DNA of 11,452 bases from Victivallaceae bacterium (GTDB taxonomy: Bacteria > Verrucomicrobiota > Lentisphaeria > Victivallales > Victivallaceae): the NCBI GenBank assembly GCA_028698975.1, contig JAQVVK010000059.1:1-11452 (forward strand). Reading direction: 5' to 3'. Shown in pieces: positions 6,561 through 11,452 of the stretch. Both the position numbers and the translations under genes were made by a program. The notes beneath the pieces were generated by a model. That model was not told the origin of the DNA. It saw nothing but the letters and a program-made list of their open reading frames with translations, and did not search any database. Numbering within the stretch: the first letter of the stretch is position 1; each line of letters opens with the position of its first letter.

Positions 6561-7939
6561 CAGCCGGTAGCCTTCATCAGGTTACGGAGCAAAGTCTTGA
6601 TGATTATGCGGCAATTTAAGCCCACCGTCTCATGGTAAACGTAAAACAGCTCGTCCATTTCGCGCTGCATCGGGTCATTGGCATGGTCGAGCATCTCGCT
6701 GTACGAAAAAAGTCCCGGGGCATAGTCGGGAAACTGCTCCAAGACCTTCCGGTTGGCCGGGGTAACCGCCAGCAGCAAGTTGCCGACCAGCCTCAAACGC
6801 CCGCGCATGACCATGCCCAGCAGATGAAAACGGTCGAGGCTGAGTTTTTTGAACAGCCTTGAAGCCAGACTGTTTGCCGGCTTTATATAAAGCTTGAGCT
6901 TGATATTGCGTTCTTCATTGCATCCAAGAAAACAGGTGACCGGGTCGCAGGCGATGCGCACAAACGGACGCAGCAGCAAAAATGGGCTTATCTGCGCCAT
7001 CCACAGCAGAAACGCGCCGAGACGCTGAATAAAATCACATCCCTTGTGCTCGGTGTCAATAACCTGTGCCAGCAAAAAATCATCAACAATGTCGAGCGTG
7101 ATCCCGCTTTTCGGGTCGATCACCATGTTGCGATAGACGATTTTTCCGATAAGTTCGAGGTTGCTTCCGATATAACTGTTGCCCATGATGACGGTCTCGC
7201 GGATGGCTGAATCGGAGTCAATAAATGAATTGCCTCCGATAATCGCCGCCGGCCCGATATGAGCTCCGGAACTAACCTGCACCACATCATCAATAACCAC
7301 TGGGGGGATAATGTCGGCGGAATTATCCAGCGCGATATTTTGCCCCATATAAACATGGTCGACATTTTTGTAACTGTGCACGGAAAATTTGACCAGTTCG
7401 CCATTGACCAGCCGCATTGATATGGCGTAAAAATCCTGAATCGAGGCAAGTTGCGTCAACTCCAGCGGCAACTCCGGCACTTCGGCGCGAAATTCACCCG
7501 GCGTGGTGTCGTTGAAATTGCGGCCGATGAGCATCACCTCTCCATTGGCGGAGGACATCATCACATCGGGCGGCGTCTCAAGCGGCTTAAAGTCACGCAC
7601 ATCATATTTGAGCCAGAACATGCCCGATATCATCAGCAGATCATCGTGGGCGATCGCCCCGAAGTGGTGAGCCATGAGTTCACCGGGTCGCAGGTTGGTC
7701 GAGGCCGCATAGGAGAGCGACACGCCGAACGTGGAACCATCGCCGAAATGACGCTCGATTTGCGGATCGGCGTCATCTGAAATAATTTTGATGTCACTGA
7801 TATTGTTTAGTTTGCAGAAATCTATCAGATATTCAAGATACGGTTTGTTGCAGATCGGAAGCAGATAGCGCGGCATACCGTAAAAATACTGGCCGACCCA
7901 GGCGGCGGCCGCGGCTGGACAGCTGATTATACACTTCAT
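6560..7939 (-). CDS. Fusion: NDP-sugar pyrophosphorylase-like head, beta-helix, degenerate sugar transferase tail
   Basis: The product has 459 residues in three parts. Residues 1-125 follow a sugar-1-phosphate nucleotidyltransferase fold (LLPICNKPYLEYLIDF at 26-41, IERHFGDGSTFGVSLSYA at 61-78). However, the GxGTR loop is replaced by an alanine run (PAAAAAWVG), the PK lysine is R24, and the metal-binding GD is GM (106-107). Residues 205-275 are hexapeptide-like repeats of a left-handed beta-helix (GAHIGPAAIIGGNSFI, MGNSYIGSN). Residues 303-459 line up with the sugar transferase encoded just upstream: a re-entrant helix with ISPFLL (317-322), SLDRFHLLGMVMRGRLRLVG against SIDELPQLFNVLIGDMSLVG, and a matching C-terminal helix. 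The catalytic DE reads DR and the GPRP motif is lost. It is probably a membrane-attached, non-catalytic partner or sugar-nucleotide sensor. The start has AAGGGAG 9 bases ahead and follows the upstream stop by one base. Confidence 0.82.
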   Translation of the reverse strand: MKCIISCPAAAAAWVGQYFYGMPRYLLPICNKPYLEYLIDFCKLNNISDIKIISDDADPQIERHFGDGSTFGVSLSYAASTNLRPGELMAHHFGAIAHDDLLMISGMFWLKYDVRDFKPLETPPDVMMSSANGEVMLIGRNFNDTTPGEFRAEVPELPLELTQLASIQDFYAISMRLVNGELVKFSVHSYKNVDHVYMGQNIALDNSADIIPPVVIDDVVQVSSGAHIGPAAIIGGNSFIDSDSAIRETVIMGNSYIGSNLELIGKIVYRNMVIDPKSGITLDIVDDFLLAQVIDTEHKGCDFIQRLGAFLLWMAQISPFLLLRPFVRIACDPVTCFLGCNEERNIKLKLYIKPANSLASRLFKKLSLDRFHLLGMVMRGRLRLVGNLLLAVTPANRKVLEQFPDYAPGLFSYSEMLDHANDPMQREMDELFYVYHETVGLNCRIIIKTLLRNLMKATG

Positions 7940-7940
7940 G

Positions 7941-8672
7941 TCAGTAGGCTCCCTTGCCGGTCAAAACGGCCGGGATGGTCTTCAACAAAATCAAAAAATC
8001 GCGCCACACCGATTGGCTGCTTATATAATCCTTATCCAGCTCGACCTGTTCCTTGAACGGGATGTCGCTGCGGCCGGAAACCTGCCAGATGCAAGTTATA
8101 CCCGGGATCACATGAAGACGTTTGCGATCCTCCAGCGAGTATTGAGCCACCTCTGCCGGGAGCGGCGGGCGCGGCCCGACCAAACTCATGTCACCGATCA
8201 GCACGTTGAACAACTGCGGCAGCTCATCAATGCTGAACCGCCGCAAAAAACGCCCGGAGCGGGTAATGCGCGGATCGTTTTTCATCTTGAAAATAACGCC
8301 GTCCGCCGATTCATTTTTTTTCAGCAAATCGGCGCGTCGTTTGTCGGCGTCAATATACATCGACCGGAATTTATAAAAGTTGAAGTGTTTACCGTCTTTG
8401 CCGACCCGCACCTGACGATAGATCAGAGGCCCGGGAGAATCCAGCTTCACCCAAATCGCCACTACCAGCAGAAATGGCGAAATCAGTATCAAAAACAGCA
8501 GAGTGGACGTCACATCAAAAAAGCGCTTTATCACATAAGCACTGTTAACCGCGATTCTCCAATGGCGTAATTTGCGCTGTACCTGTGTCCGGCTTCTGCC
8601 GTCGGCGCGACTAAGCAGCAAATCCATAAGCTCCTCTTGCCGGGAGCGTTCGTCTGTCCTATGTAAACGCAT
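7941..8672 (-). CDS. Polyprenyl-phosphate sugar-1-phosphate transferase (bacterial sugar transferase, monotopic PGT)
   Basis: This enzyme moves a sugar-1-phosphate from a nucleotide sugar onto undecaprenyl phosphate, the first membrane step of repeat-unit synthesis. With the start used here it has 243 residues. All the catalytic features of PF02397 are visible: a re-entrant membrane helix broken at S65-P66, SPGPLIYRQVRVGKDG, KFRSM (101-105), the active-site pair D149-E150 in SIDELPQLFN, GDMSLVGPRP (160-169), and PGITCIWQVSGR. It lacks the N-terminal multi-helix/CoA-binding half of the long WcaJ/WbaP type. I prefer the ATG at 8672 because GGGGA lies 9 bases upstream (8682-8686), the same spacing as in the next gene. 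The earlier in-frame ATG at 8696 (251 residues) has no good ribosome binding site and abuts a predicted -10 box. It is the first gene of the six-gene operon. Sugar specificity cannot be read from sequence. Confidence 0.93.
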   Translation of the reverse strand: MRLHRTDERSRQEELMDLLLSRADGRSRTQVQRKLRHWRIAVNSAYVIKRFFDVTSTLLFLILISPFLLVVAIWVKLDSPGPLIYRQVRVGKDGKHFNFYKFRSMYIDADKRRADLLKKNESADGVIFKMKNDPRITRSGRFLRRFSIDELPQLFNVLIGDMSLVGPRPPLPAEVAQYSLEDRKRLHVIPGITCIWQVSGRSDIPFKEQVELDKDYISSQSVWRDFLILLKTIPAVLTGKGAY

Positions 8673-8696
8673 AACATTATATCCCCAGTTGGCCAT

Positions 8697-8725
8697 AATA
8701 TACCACAGAAACGCTCATTCTACAA
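8697..8725 (-). promoter_or_regulatory. Predicted sigma70-type promoter of the exopolysaccharide operon
   Basis: On the minus strand TTGTAG (8720-8725) and TATATT (8697-8702) are separated by exactly 17 bases. The -10 matches the consensus at five of six positions and the -35 at three. Transcription would start near 8690, upstream of the ATG at 8672 and its GGGGA ribosome site. It lies in the only sizeable gap ahead of the operon. A 12-base palindrome lies just upstream of the -35 box. Confidence 0.5.
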
Positions 8726-8728
8726 GAA

Positions 8729-8740
8729 AAAACGCGTTTT
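8729..8740. repeat. 12-base perfect palindrome AAAACGCGTTTT (possible operator)
   Basis: AAAACGCGTTTT is self-complementary and ends four bases upstream of the predicted -35 box of the polysaccharide operon. It has no loop and so is not a hairpin terminator. A dimeric regulator could bind here, but a single site in AT-rich DNA may also be chance. Confidence 0.3.
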
Positions 8741-8786
8741 AATGCCTTTTTTGTTTGTTTTTAATACATTCCGCGCCCCAAAATGC

Positions 8787-8818
8787 AAAAAAAAGCCCCG
8801 GAGTGAGAACTCCAGGGG
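8787..8818 (-). terminator. Rho-independent terminator after purT
   Basis: On the minus strand CCCC-T-GGAG, loop TTCTCA, CTCCGGGG forms an eight-pair stem with one bulged base. It is followed by C and eight T residues (8787-8794). It lies 22 bases past the purT stop and separates purT from the polysaccharide operon. Confidence 0.88.
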
Positions 8819-8839
8819 TAATAGAGCATCAAACCAGAC

Positions 8840-10021
8840 TTAGAGTTTTACATCCAACTTCTCAGCCATGCGGAAAACCTTTTTCAACGCAACGTTGGTG
8901 GATTCAGCTCTGGCCAGCAGCACCCCAACCCGGCGATGACCGCGCACCGGCCCTTTGCCAAAAATACGCATCGTGGTATCCGGCTCGGCCAGTACGTTTT
9001 CCAGATTTCCGAAGCTCACGCCGTCGCTGTCGCCCCAGGCGACGACCGCCTTGGAGGCGGACGGCCCGTGAAACGCGATATTCGGTATCGGCAAACCCAA
9101 AATCGCTCTGGCATGCAGGGCAAATTCAGAAAGATCCTGCGAAATCATGGTCACCATGCCGGTGTCGTGCGGGCGCGGCGAAACTTCGCTGAAAATGACG
9201 TTGTTTCCCTTGATGAACATCTCCACCCCGAAAATACCGCGACCGCCCAAAGCTCCGGTGATCTTGCCGGCGATTTCCTCGGCCTTGCGTCTGGCCTCAA
9301 AAGACATCGCCTGCGGCTGCCACGACTCCTGATAATCGCCGTCAACCTGATGGTGGCCGATCGGCTCTAAAAACGACGTGCCGCCGACATGGCGCACCGT
9401 GAGCAGCGTGATTTCGTAATCGAAATCGACAAAAGCCTCGACGATCACCTTGCCGGCTCCTGCGCGTCCGCCCTCCTGAGCGATATGCCACGCCTTGTCA
9501 ATGTCGGCGGCGGATTTGATCGTACTCTGACCGTGCCCGGACGAACTCATGATCGGCTTGACCACGCAGGGAATGCCGATCTCGGCCACTGCGGCGTCAA
9601 ATTCTTCACGGGTCGCGGCAAAACGATATTTTGAGGTCGGCAGCTTAAGCTCCTCGGCGGCCAGACGGCGGATCCCTTCGCGGTTCATGGTCAAAAACGC
9701 AGCTTGCGCGGTCGGGATCACATTGAAACCCTCTTTTTCCAGCTCCAACAGTGTAGGAGTGGCTATCGCCTCGACTTCCGGCACGATAAAATCGGGTTTT
9801 TCCTGCTCGATTACCCGGCGCAACGCGGCTCCATCAAGCATATTGATGCAAACCGAGCGATGCGCGACCTGCATGCCGGGAGCGTTTTCATAACGATCCA
9901 CCGCGACAACTTCGACGCCGAGCCGCATCATCTCGATAACCACCTCTTTGCCGAGTTCACCGGCTCCGAGCATCATAACTTTTACACGGGACGGGGTAAG
10001 CGCAGTTCCAAGAACAGCCAT
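8840..10021 (-). CDS. purT: Formate-dependent phosphoribosylglycinamide formyltransferase (GAR transformylase 2)
   Basis: PurT makes formyl-GAR from GAR, formate and ATP in the third step of purine synthesis, without a folate donor. The 393-residue product is almost the same length as the E. coli enzyme (392) and clearly similar from end to end: MAVLGTALTPSRVKVMMLG at the start, GELGKEV, VDRYENAPGMQVAHRS, NREGIRRLAAEELKLPTSKY, VKPIMSSSGHGQS (ATP-grasp nucleotide loop), GRAGAGKVIVE, ESWQPQ, FSEVSPRPHDTGMVT (metal/phosphate-binding region) and ISQDLSEFALH. I chose the ATG at 10021 because GAGGAG lies seven bases before it; an in-frame TTG at 10036 lies upstream of that site and would add five residues unlike the family. 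It stands apart from the polysaccharide genes, with an intrinsic terminator after it. No convincing promoter is visible in the 93 bases upstream, so it may use read-through or a weak promoter there. Confidence 0.97.
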   Translation of the reverse strand: MAVLGTALTPSRVKVMMLGAGELGKEVVIEMMRLGVEVVAVDRYENAPGMQVAHRSVCINMLDGAALRRVIEQEKPDFIVPEVEAIATPTLLELEKEGFNVIPTAQAAFLTMNREGIRRLAAEELKLPTSKYRFAATREEFDAAVAEIGIPCVVKPIMSSSGHGQSTIKSAADIDKAWHIAQEGGRAGAGKVIVEAFVDFDYEITLLTVRHVGGTSFLEPIGHHQVDGDYQESWQPQAMSFEARRKAEEIAGKITGALGGRGIFGVEMFIKGNNVIFSEVSPRPHDTGMVTMISQDLSEFALHARAILGLPIPNIAFHGPSASKAVVAWGDSDGVSFGNLENVLAEPDTTMRIFGKGPVRGHRRVGVLLARAESTNVALKKVFRMAEKLDVKL

Positions 10022-10028
10022 TTTCAAT

Positions 10029-10034
10029 CTCCTC
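10029..10034 (-). promoter_or_regulatory. Ribosome binding site GAGGAG that sets the purT start
   Basis: GAGGAG is separated by seven bases from the ATG at 10021. The in-frame TTG at 10036 is upstream of this site and therefore cannot be served by it. Confidence 0.85.
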
Positions 10035-10067
10035 AATAAATCCGGCGATCACTCAAACCGGCTAAAC

Positions 10068-10094
10068 AAAAAACGCGGATGGTTAATCCGCGTT
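10068..10094 (-). terminator. Rho-independent terminator after the LysM lipoprotein gene
   Basis: On the minus strand a perfect nine-pair stem, AACGCGGAT with ATCCGCGTT, encloses a five-base loop (TAACC). The stem's last two T residues and four more after it form a run of six T residues (10068-10073). It lies about 20 bases past the LysM gene stop and ahead of purT. Confidence 0.87.
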
Positions 10095-10114
10095 GAATTT
10101 TGATTTTCAATCCA

Positions 10115-11194
10115 TCATTTGGCAGGCACGAAAATGATTTCGTCCTTTTTGATCTCGCCGGAAGCCGGGATCGTCGGATTGAGCTTGCGAAACGCTTCTT
10201 CGCTCATGTTGTGACGAGCGGCAACCGCGGCAGCCGTCGTATCGGAGGTCTGAACCTCAAGATCGGTCTGGCCGGTCACCACTTCGCTTCCAGTTGCCGG
10301 AGCGGCAGCCGCATCGCCGGCCGGAGCGGCTACGGCATCTCCAGCCGGAGCAGCAGCATCGCCAACCGGAGCAACCCCCGCAGCCGGAGCCACCGCGGAG
10401 TCAACCCCCGCAGCCGGAGCGACTTCAACCGGTTTTACCGCAGCGGTATCGCTCGCCGCGCTCTTGCCCGGCACCTTCAGCTTCTGACCGATCTGCAAAT
10501 GACGGGTCGCGGCGTCGGACAGGTCGTTGGCCGCTTGAAGTTCGGAGGCGCGCACCCCCAGCTTACGGGCGATAACCGGTATGCTGTCGCCGCGTTTGAC
10601 CGTATAAGTGCCATCGTCATTTACCGAAGCGGTAAGCGACGGAGTTTCAATTTTGCCCGACTTGGCCGACTTGACGGCTTTTGCCGATTTGACGCTCTTG
10701 GCCGACTTGCTCACCACGGCGGCACCCTTGCTGGAAACCGCCAGTTTCTGACCGACCCGCAGACGCTTGGCATCGTTGGCGGTCATATTGTTGAGCTTCA
10801 TAAGCTCGGCGAGTTTGAGCCCGTGCGTGTGAGCGATGCGACCCAGCGTATCACCGGATTTCACCACATACACACCATCGGCGGCAACGGTTTCAGTGGC
10901 GACGCCGCTGCTTTTTTTGAAATCAAAGGTCTCATAAGCTCCGCCAGTGCTCTTCTTCGGAGCCGGAGCGATCTCCTCTTTCGCGGAAGTCTCCGGCTTC
11001 ACGGCTTCTTTTTCGACGACCGCGGGAGCCGAATCCGACCCGGAAAACTGTTCCAACCCGGTTTTCTCATTGGCCGGTACAAACTGACGCTCGCCCATCA
11101 CGGTGCCGGCACAGCCGCCAACCGTCAAAAGCCCGCCGAATACAGCAAATCCGACCGCGGCAACGCCGCCCGACACCAAAAAGTTCTTTTTCAC
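10115..11194 (-). CDS. LysM-domain lipoprotein
   Basis: The 359-residue product starts with a lipoprotein signal peptide (MKKNF, a hydrophobic core, then TVGGC with the lipidated Cys at 28). LysM domains follow at 107-153 (YVVKSGDTLGRIAHTHG to RLRVGQKLAV) and 196-242 (YTVKRGDSIPVIARKLG to HLQIGQKLKV). A weaker LysM-like repeat ends the protein (about 311-357, with AARHNMSEEAFRKLNP). LysM domains bind peptidoglycan, so this is probably an envelope-anchored wall-binding protein. No peptidase or amidase domain is present, unlike NlpD. The linkers are low in complexity: Lys-Ser-Ala repeats (162-180) and Ala-Pro-Gly-rich repeats (about 250-305). I chose the GTG at 11194 because AGGGGA lies six bases ahead and the signal peptide then starts normally. 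The ATG at 11230 sits about where transcription should begin. The gene has its own promoter and terminator. Confidence 0.88.
   Translation of the reverse strand: MKKNFLVSGGVAAVGFAVFGGLLTVGGCAGTVMGERQFVPANEKTGLEQFSGSDSAPAVVEKEAVKPETSAKEEIAPAPKKSTGGAYETFDFKKSSGVATETVAADGVYVVKSGDTLGRIAHTHGLKLAELMKLNNMTANDAKRLRVGQKLAVSSKGAAVVSKSAKSVKSAKAVKSAKSGKIETPSLTASVNDDGTYTVKRGDSIPVIARKLGVRASELQAANDLSDAATRHLQIGQKLKVPGKSAASDTAAVKPVEVAPAAGVDSAVAPAAGVAPVGDAAAPAGDAVAAPAGDAAAAPATGSEVVTGQTDLEVQTSDTTAAAVAARHNMSEEAFRKLNPTIPASGEIKKDEIIFVPAK
10280..10447 (-). repeat. Low-complexity Ala/Pro/Gly-coding repeats inside the LysM gene
   Basis: This stretch encodes repeated APAAGV and APAGDA units. An 18-base direct repeat (AACCCCCGCAGCCGGAGC on the plus strand) occurs at 10373-10390 and again at 10403-10420, with shorter GCCGGAGC copies around it. 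It is a flexible periplasmic linker and a likely site of length variation by slippage. Confidence 0.75.
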
Positions 11195-11200
11195 AGCCCG

Positions 11201-11206
11201 TCCCCT
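11201..11206 (-). promoter_or_regulatory. Ribosome binding site AGGGGA that sets the LysM lipoprotein GTG start
   Basis: AGGGGA lies six bases before the GTG at 11192-11194. It is downstream of the alternative ATG at 11230, so it supports the shorter form. Confidence 0.7.
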
Positions 11207-11235
11207 TTTTTTGAACTGGAAGAATGCCATTACTT

Positions 11236-11264
11236 AATATAGAAAACTACATCAGCTTTTTCAA
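11236..11264 (-). promoter_or_regulatory. Predicted sigma70-type promoter of the LysM lipoprotein gene
   Basis: TTGAAA (11259-11264) and TATATT (11236-11241) are separated by 17 bases on the minus strand, each matching the consensus at five of six positions. It fits in the 56-base gap after the FtsB-like gene. The expected transcription start is close to 11230, leaving a leader that carries the AGGGGA ribosome site. Confidence 0.65.
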
Positions 11265-11286
11265 CACCACAACCGAAAATATTTGC

Positions 11287-11452
11287 TTATTTTATCGATT
11301 TTTCCGGTGTTTTATACCTAATTACGGTTTCTCCGTCGGCCACCATGCCAAACTTTTCGCGGGCGACCTTCTCAACCGCCCCCGGTTCGCTGCGCAACGC
11401 CGACACTTCGCTGCTCAACTCGGTCAACTCCTCCCGCATCTCGTTGAGCTTG
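11287..11452 (-). CDS. FtsB/DivIC-like septum formation initiator protein (5' end missing)
   Basis: Only the last 54 residues and the TAA stop are inside the window. The visible part starts with a heptad-like coiled coil (KLNEMREELTELSSEVSALR), followed by the family's C-terminal block, EKVAREKFGMV then DGETVIRY, which matches the 'ARE..GMV..GE.V' signature of the septum formation initiator family (PF04977). These small single-pass membrane proteins bridge FtsL and FtsQ in the divisome. A short Lys-rich tail (KTPEKSIK) follows. The start and membrane segment lie beyond the right edge. The next gene on the strand, the LysM lipoprotein, has its own promoter, so the two need not be co-transcribed. 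Confidence 0.85.
   Translation of the reverse strand, partial: KLNEMREELTELSSEVSALRSEPGAVEKVAREKFGMVADGETVIRYKTPEKSIK

Noticed and set aside
5730..6638. Plus-strand open frame of 302 codons opposite the pol-beta gene
   Set aside because: It lacks any motif and crosses the TGATG junction of two well-supported minus-strand genes.
8676..8681. Perfect TATAAT on the minus strand as the operon -10 box
   Set aside because: No -35-like hexamer is at a usable distance (GGTATA at 17 bases), and it lies between GGGGA and the preferred ATG, inside the translation start region.
8726..8760. AAAACGCGTTTT and nearby T runs as a second purT terminator
   Set aside because: The palindrome has no loop and only a short GC core, so a stable RNA hairpin is unlikely; a proper terminator already exists at 8787-8818.
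10034..10036. TTG start for purT
   Set aside because: It is upstream of the GAGGAG ribosome site and adds residues absent from known PurT; the ATG at 10021 fits the family start.
10280..10450. CRISPR-like or mobile repeats
   Set aside because: The repeats are short, irregular and in frame, and encode Ala/Pro-rich linker units, as expected for low-complexity protein sequence.
10100..11242. Long plus-strand open frame (380 codons) opposite the LysM gene
   Set aside because: Its translation is Arg/Gly/Ser-rich without recognisable motifs, and it mirrors a minus-strand gene with promoter, signal peptide, LysM motifs and terminator.

Overview
The window looks like chromosomal DNA from a diderm (Gram-negative-type) bacterium. 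It carries an outer-membrane Wza-type polysaccharide exporter with a lipoprotein signal, a second lipoprotein with LysM domains, and an FtsB/DivIC-type division protein. I cannot name the species. The mix of divergent capsule/exopolysaccharide proteins would suit a PVC-group lineage such as Lentisphaerota, but that is a weak inference. Coding density is high and almost everything is on the minus strand.

Region 1 (1-1061, plus strand): the 3' part of a polysaccharide pyruvyl transferase family gene. It runs tail to tail into the minus-strand cluster, and the two coding regions overlap by 57 bases.

Region 2 (8672 down to 1005, minus strand): a six-gene exopolysaccharide/capsule operon. In transcription order it encodes (a) a phosphoglycosyl transferase (bacterial sugar transferase) that would start the lipid-linked repeat unit; (b) an unusual fusion of a nucleotidyltransferase-like head, a left-handed beta-helix and a second, degenerate sugar-transferase domain; (c) a pol-beta-type nucleotidyltransferase of unknown role; (d) a Wzz-type co-polymerase with a degenerate tyrosine-kinase domain; (e) a Wza-type export lipoprotein with SLBB domains; and (f) a Wzy/O-antigen-ligase-like membrane protein. 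Junctions are tight: TGATG twice, TGACATG once, and gaps of 3 and 10 bases. A sigma70-like promoter precedes the first gene. A second candidate promoter lies in the AT-rich end of gene (c), ahead of the Wzz gene. No flippase and no dedicated glycosyltransferase is in view, so the pathway must be completed elsewhere.

Region 3 (8787-10021, minus strand): purT, the formate-dependent GAR transformylase of purine synthesis. It has a strong ribosome binding site and its own intrinsic terminator.

Region 4 (10068-11264, minus strand): a LysM-domain lipoprotein with a good promoter, a GTG start behind a strong ribosome binding site, and an intrinsic terminator.

Region 5 (11287-11452, minus strand): the C-terminal end of an FtsB/DivIC-like septum formation protein, cut by the window edge.

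The most interesting point is that three domains of the polysaccharide operon seem to have lost catalytic residues: the nucleotidyltransferase head and sugar-transferase tail of gene (b), and the kinase domain of gene (d). An intact-looking pol-beta nucleotidyltransferase is encoded between them. This suggests an assembly machine built around pseudoenzyme scaffolds and perhaps a different control mechanism from the usual tyrosine phosphorylation.
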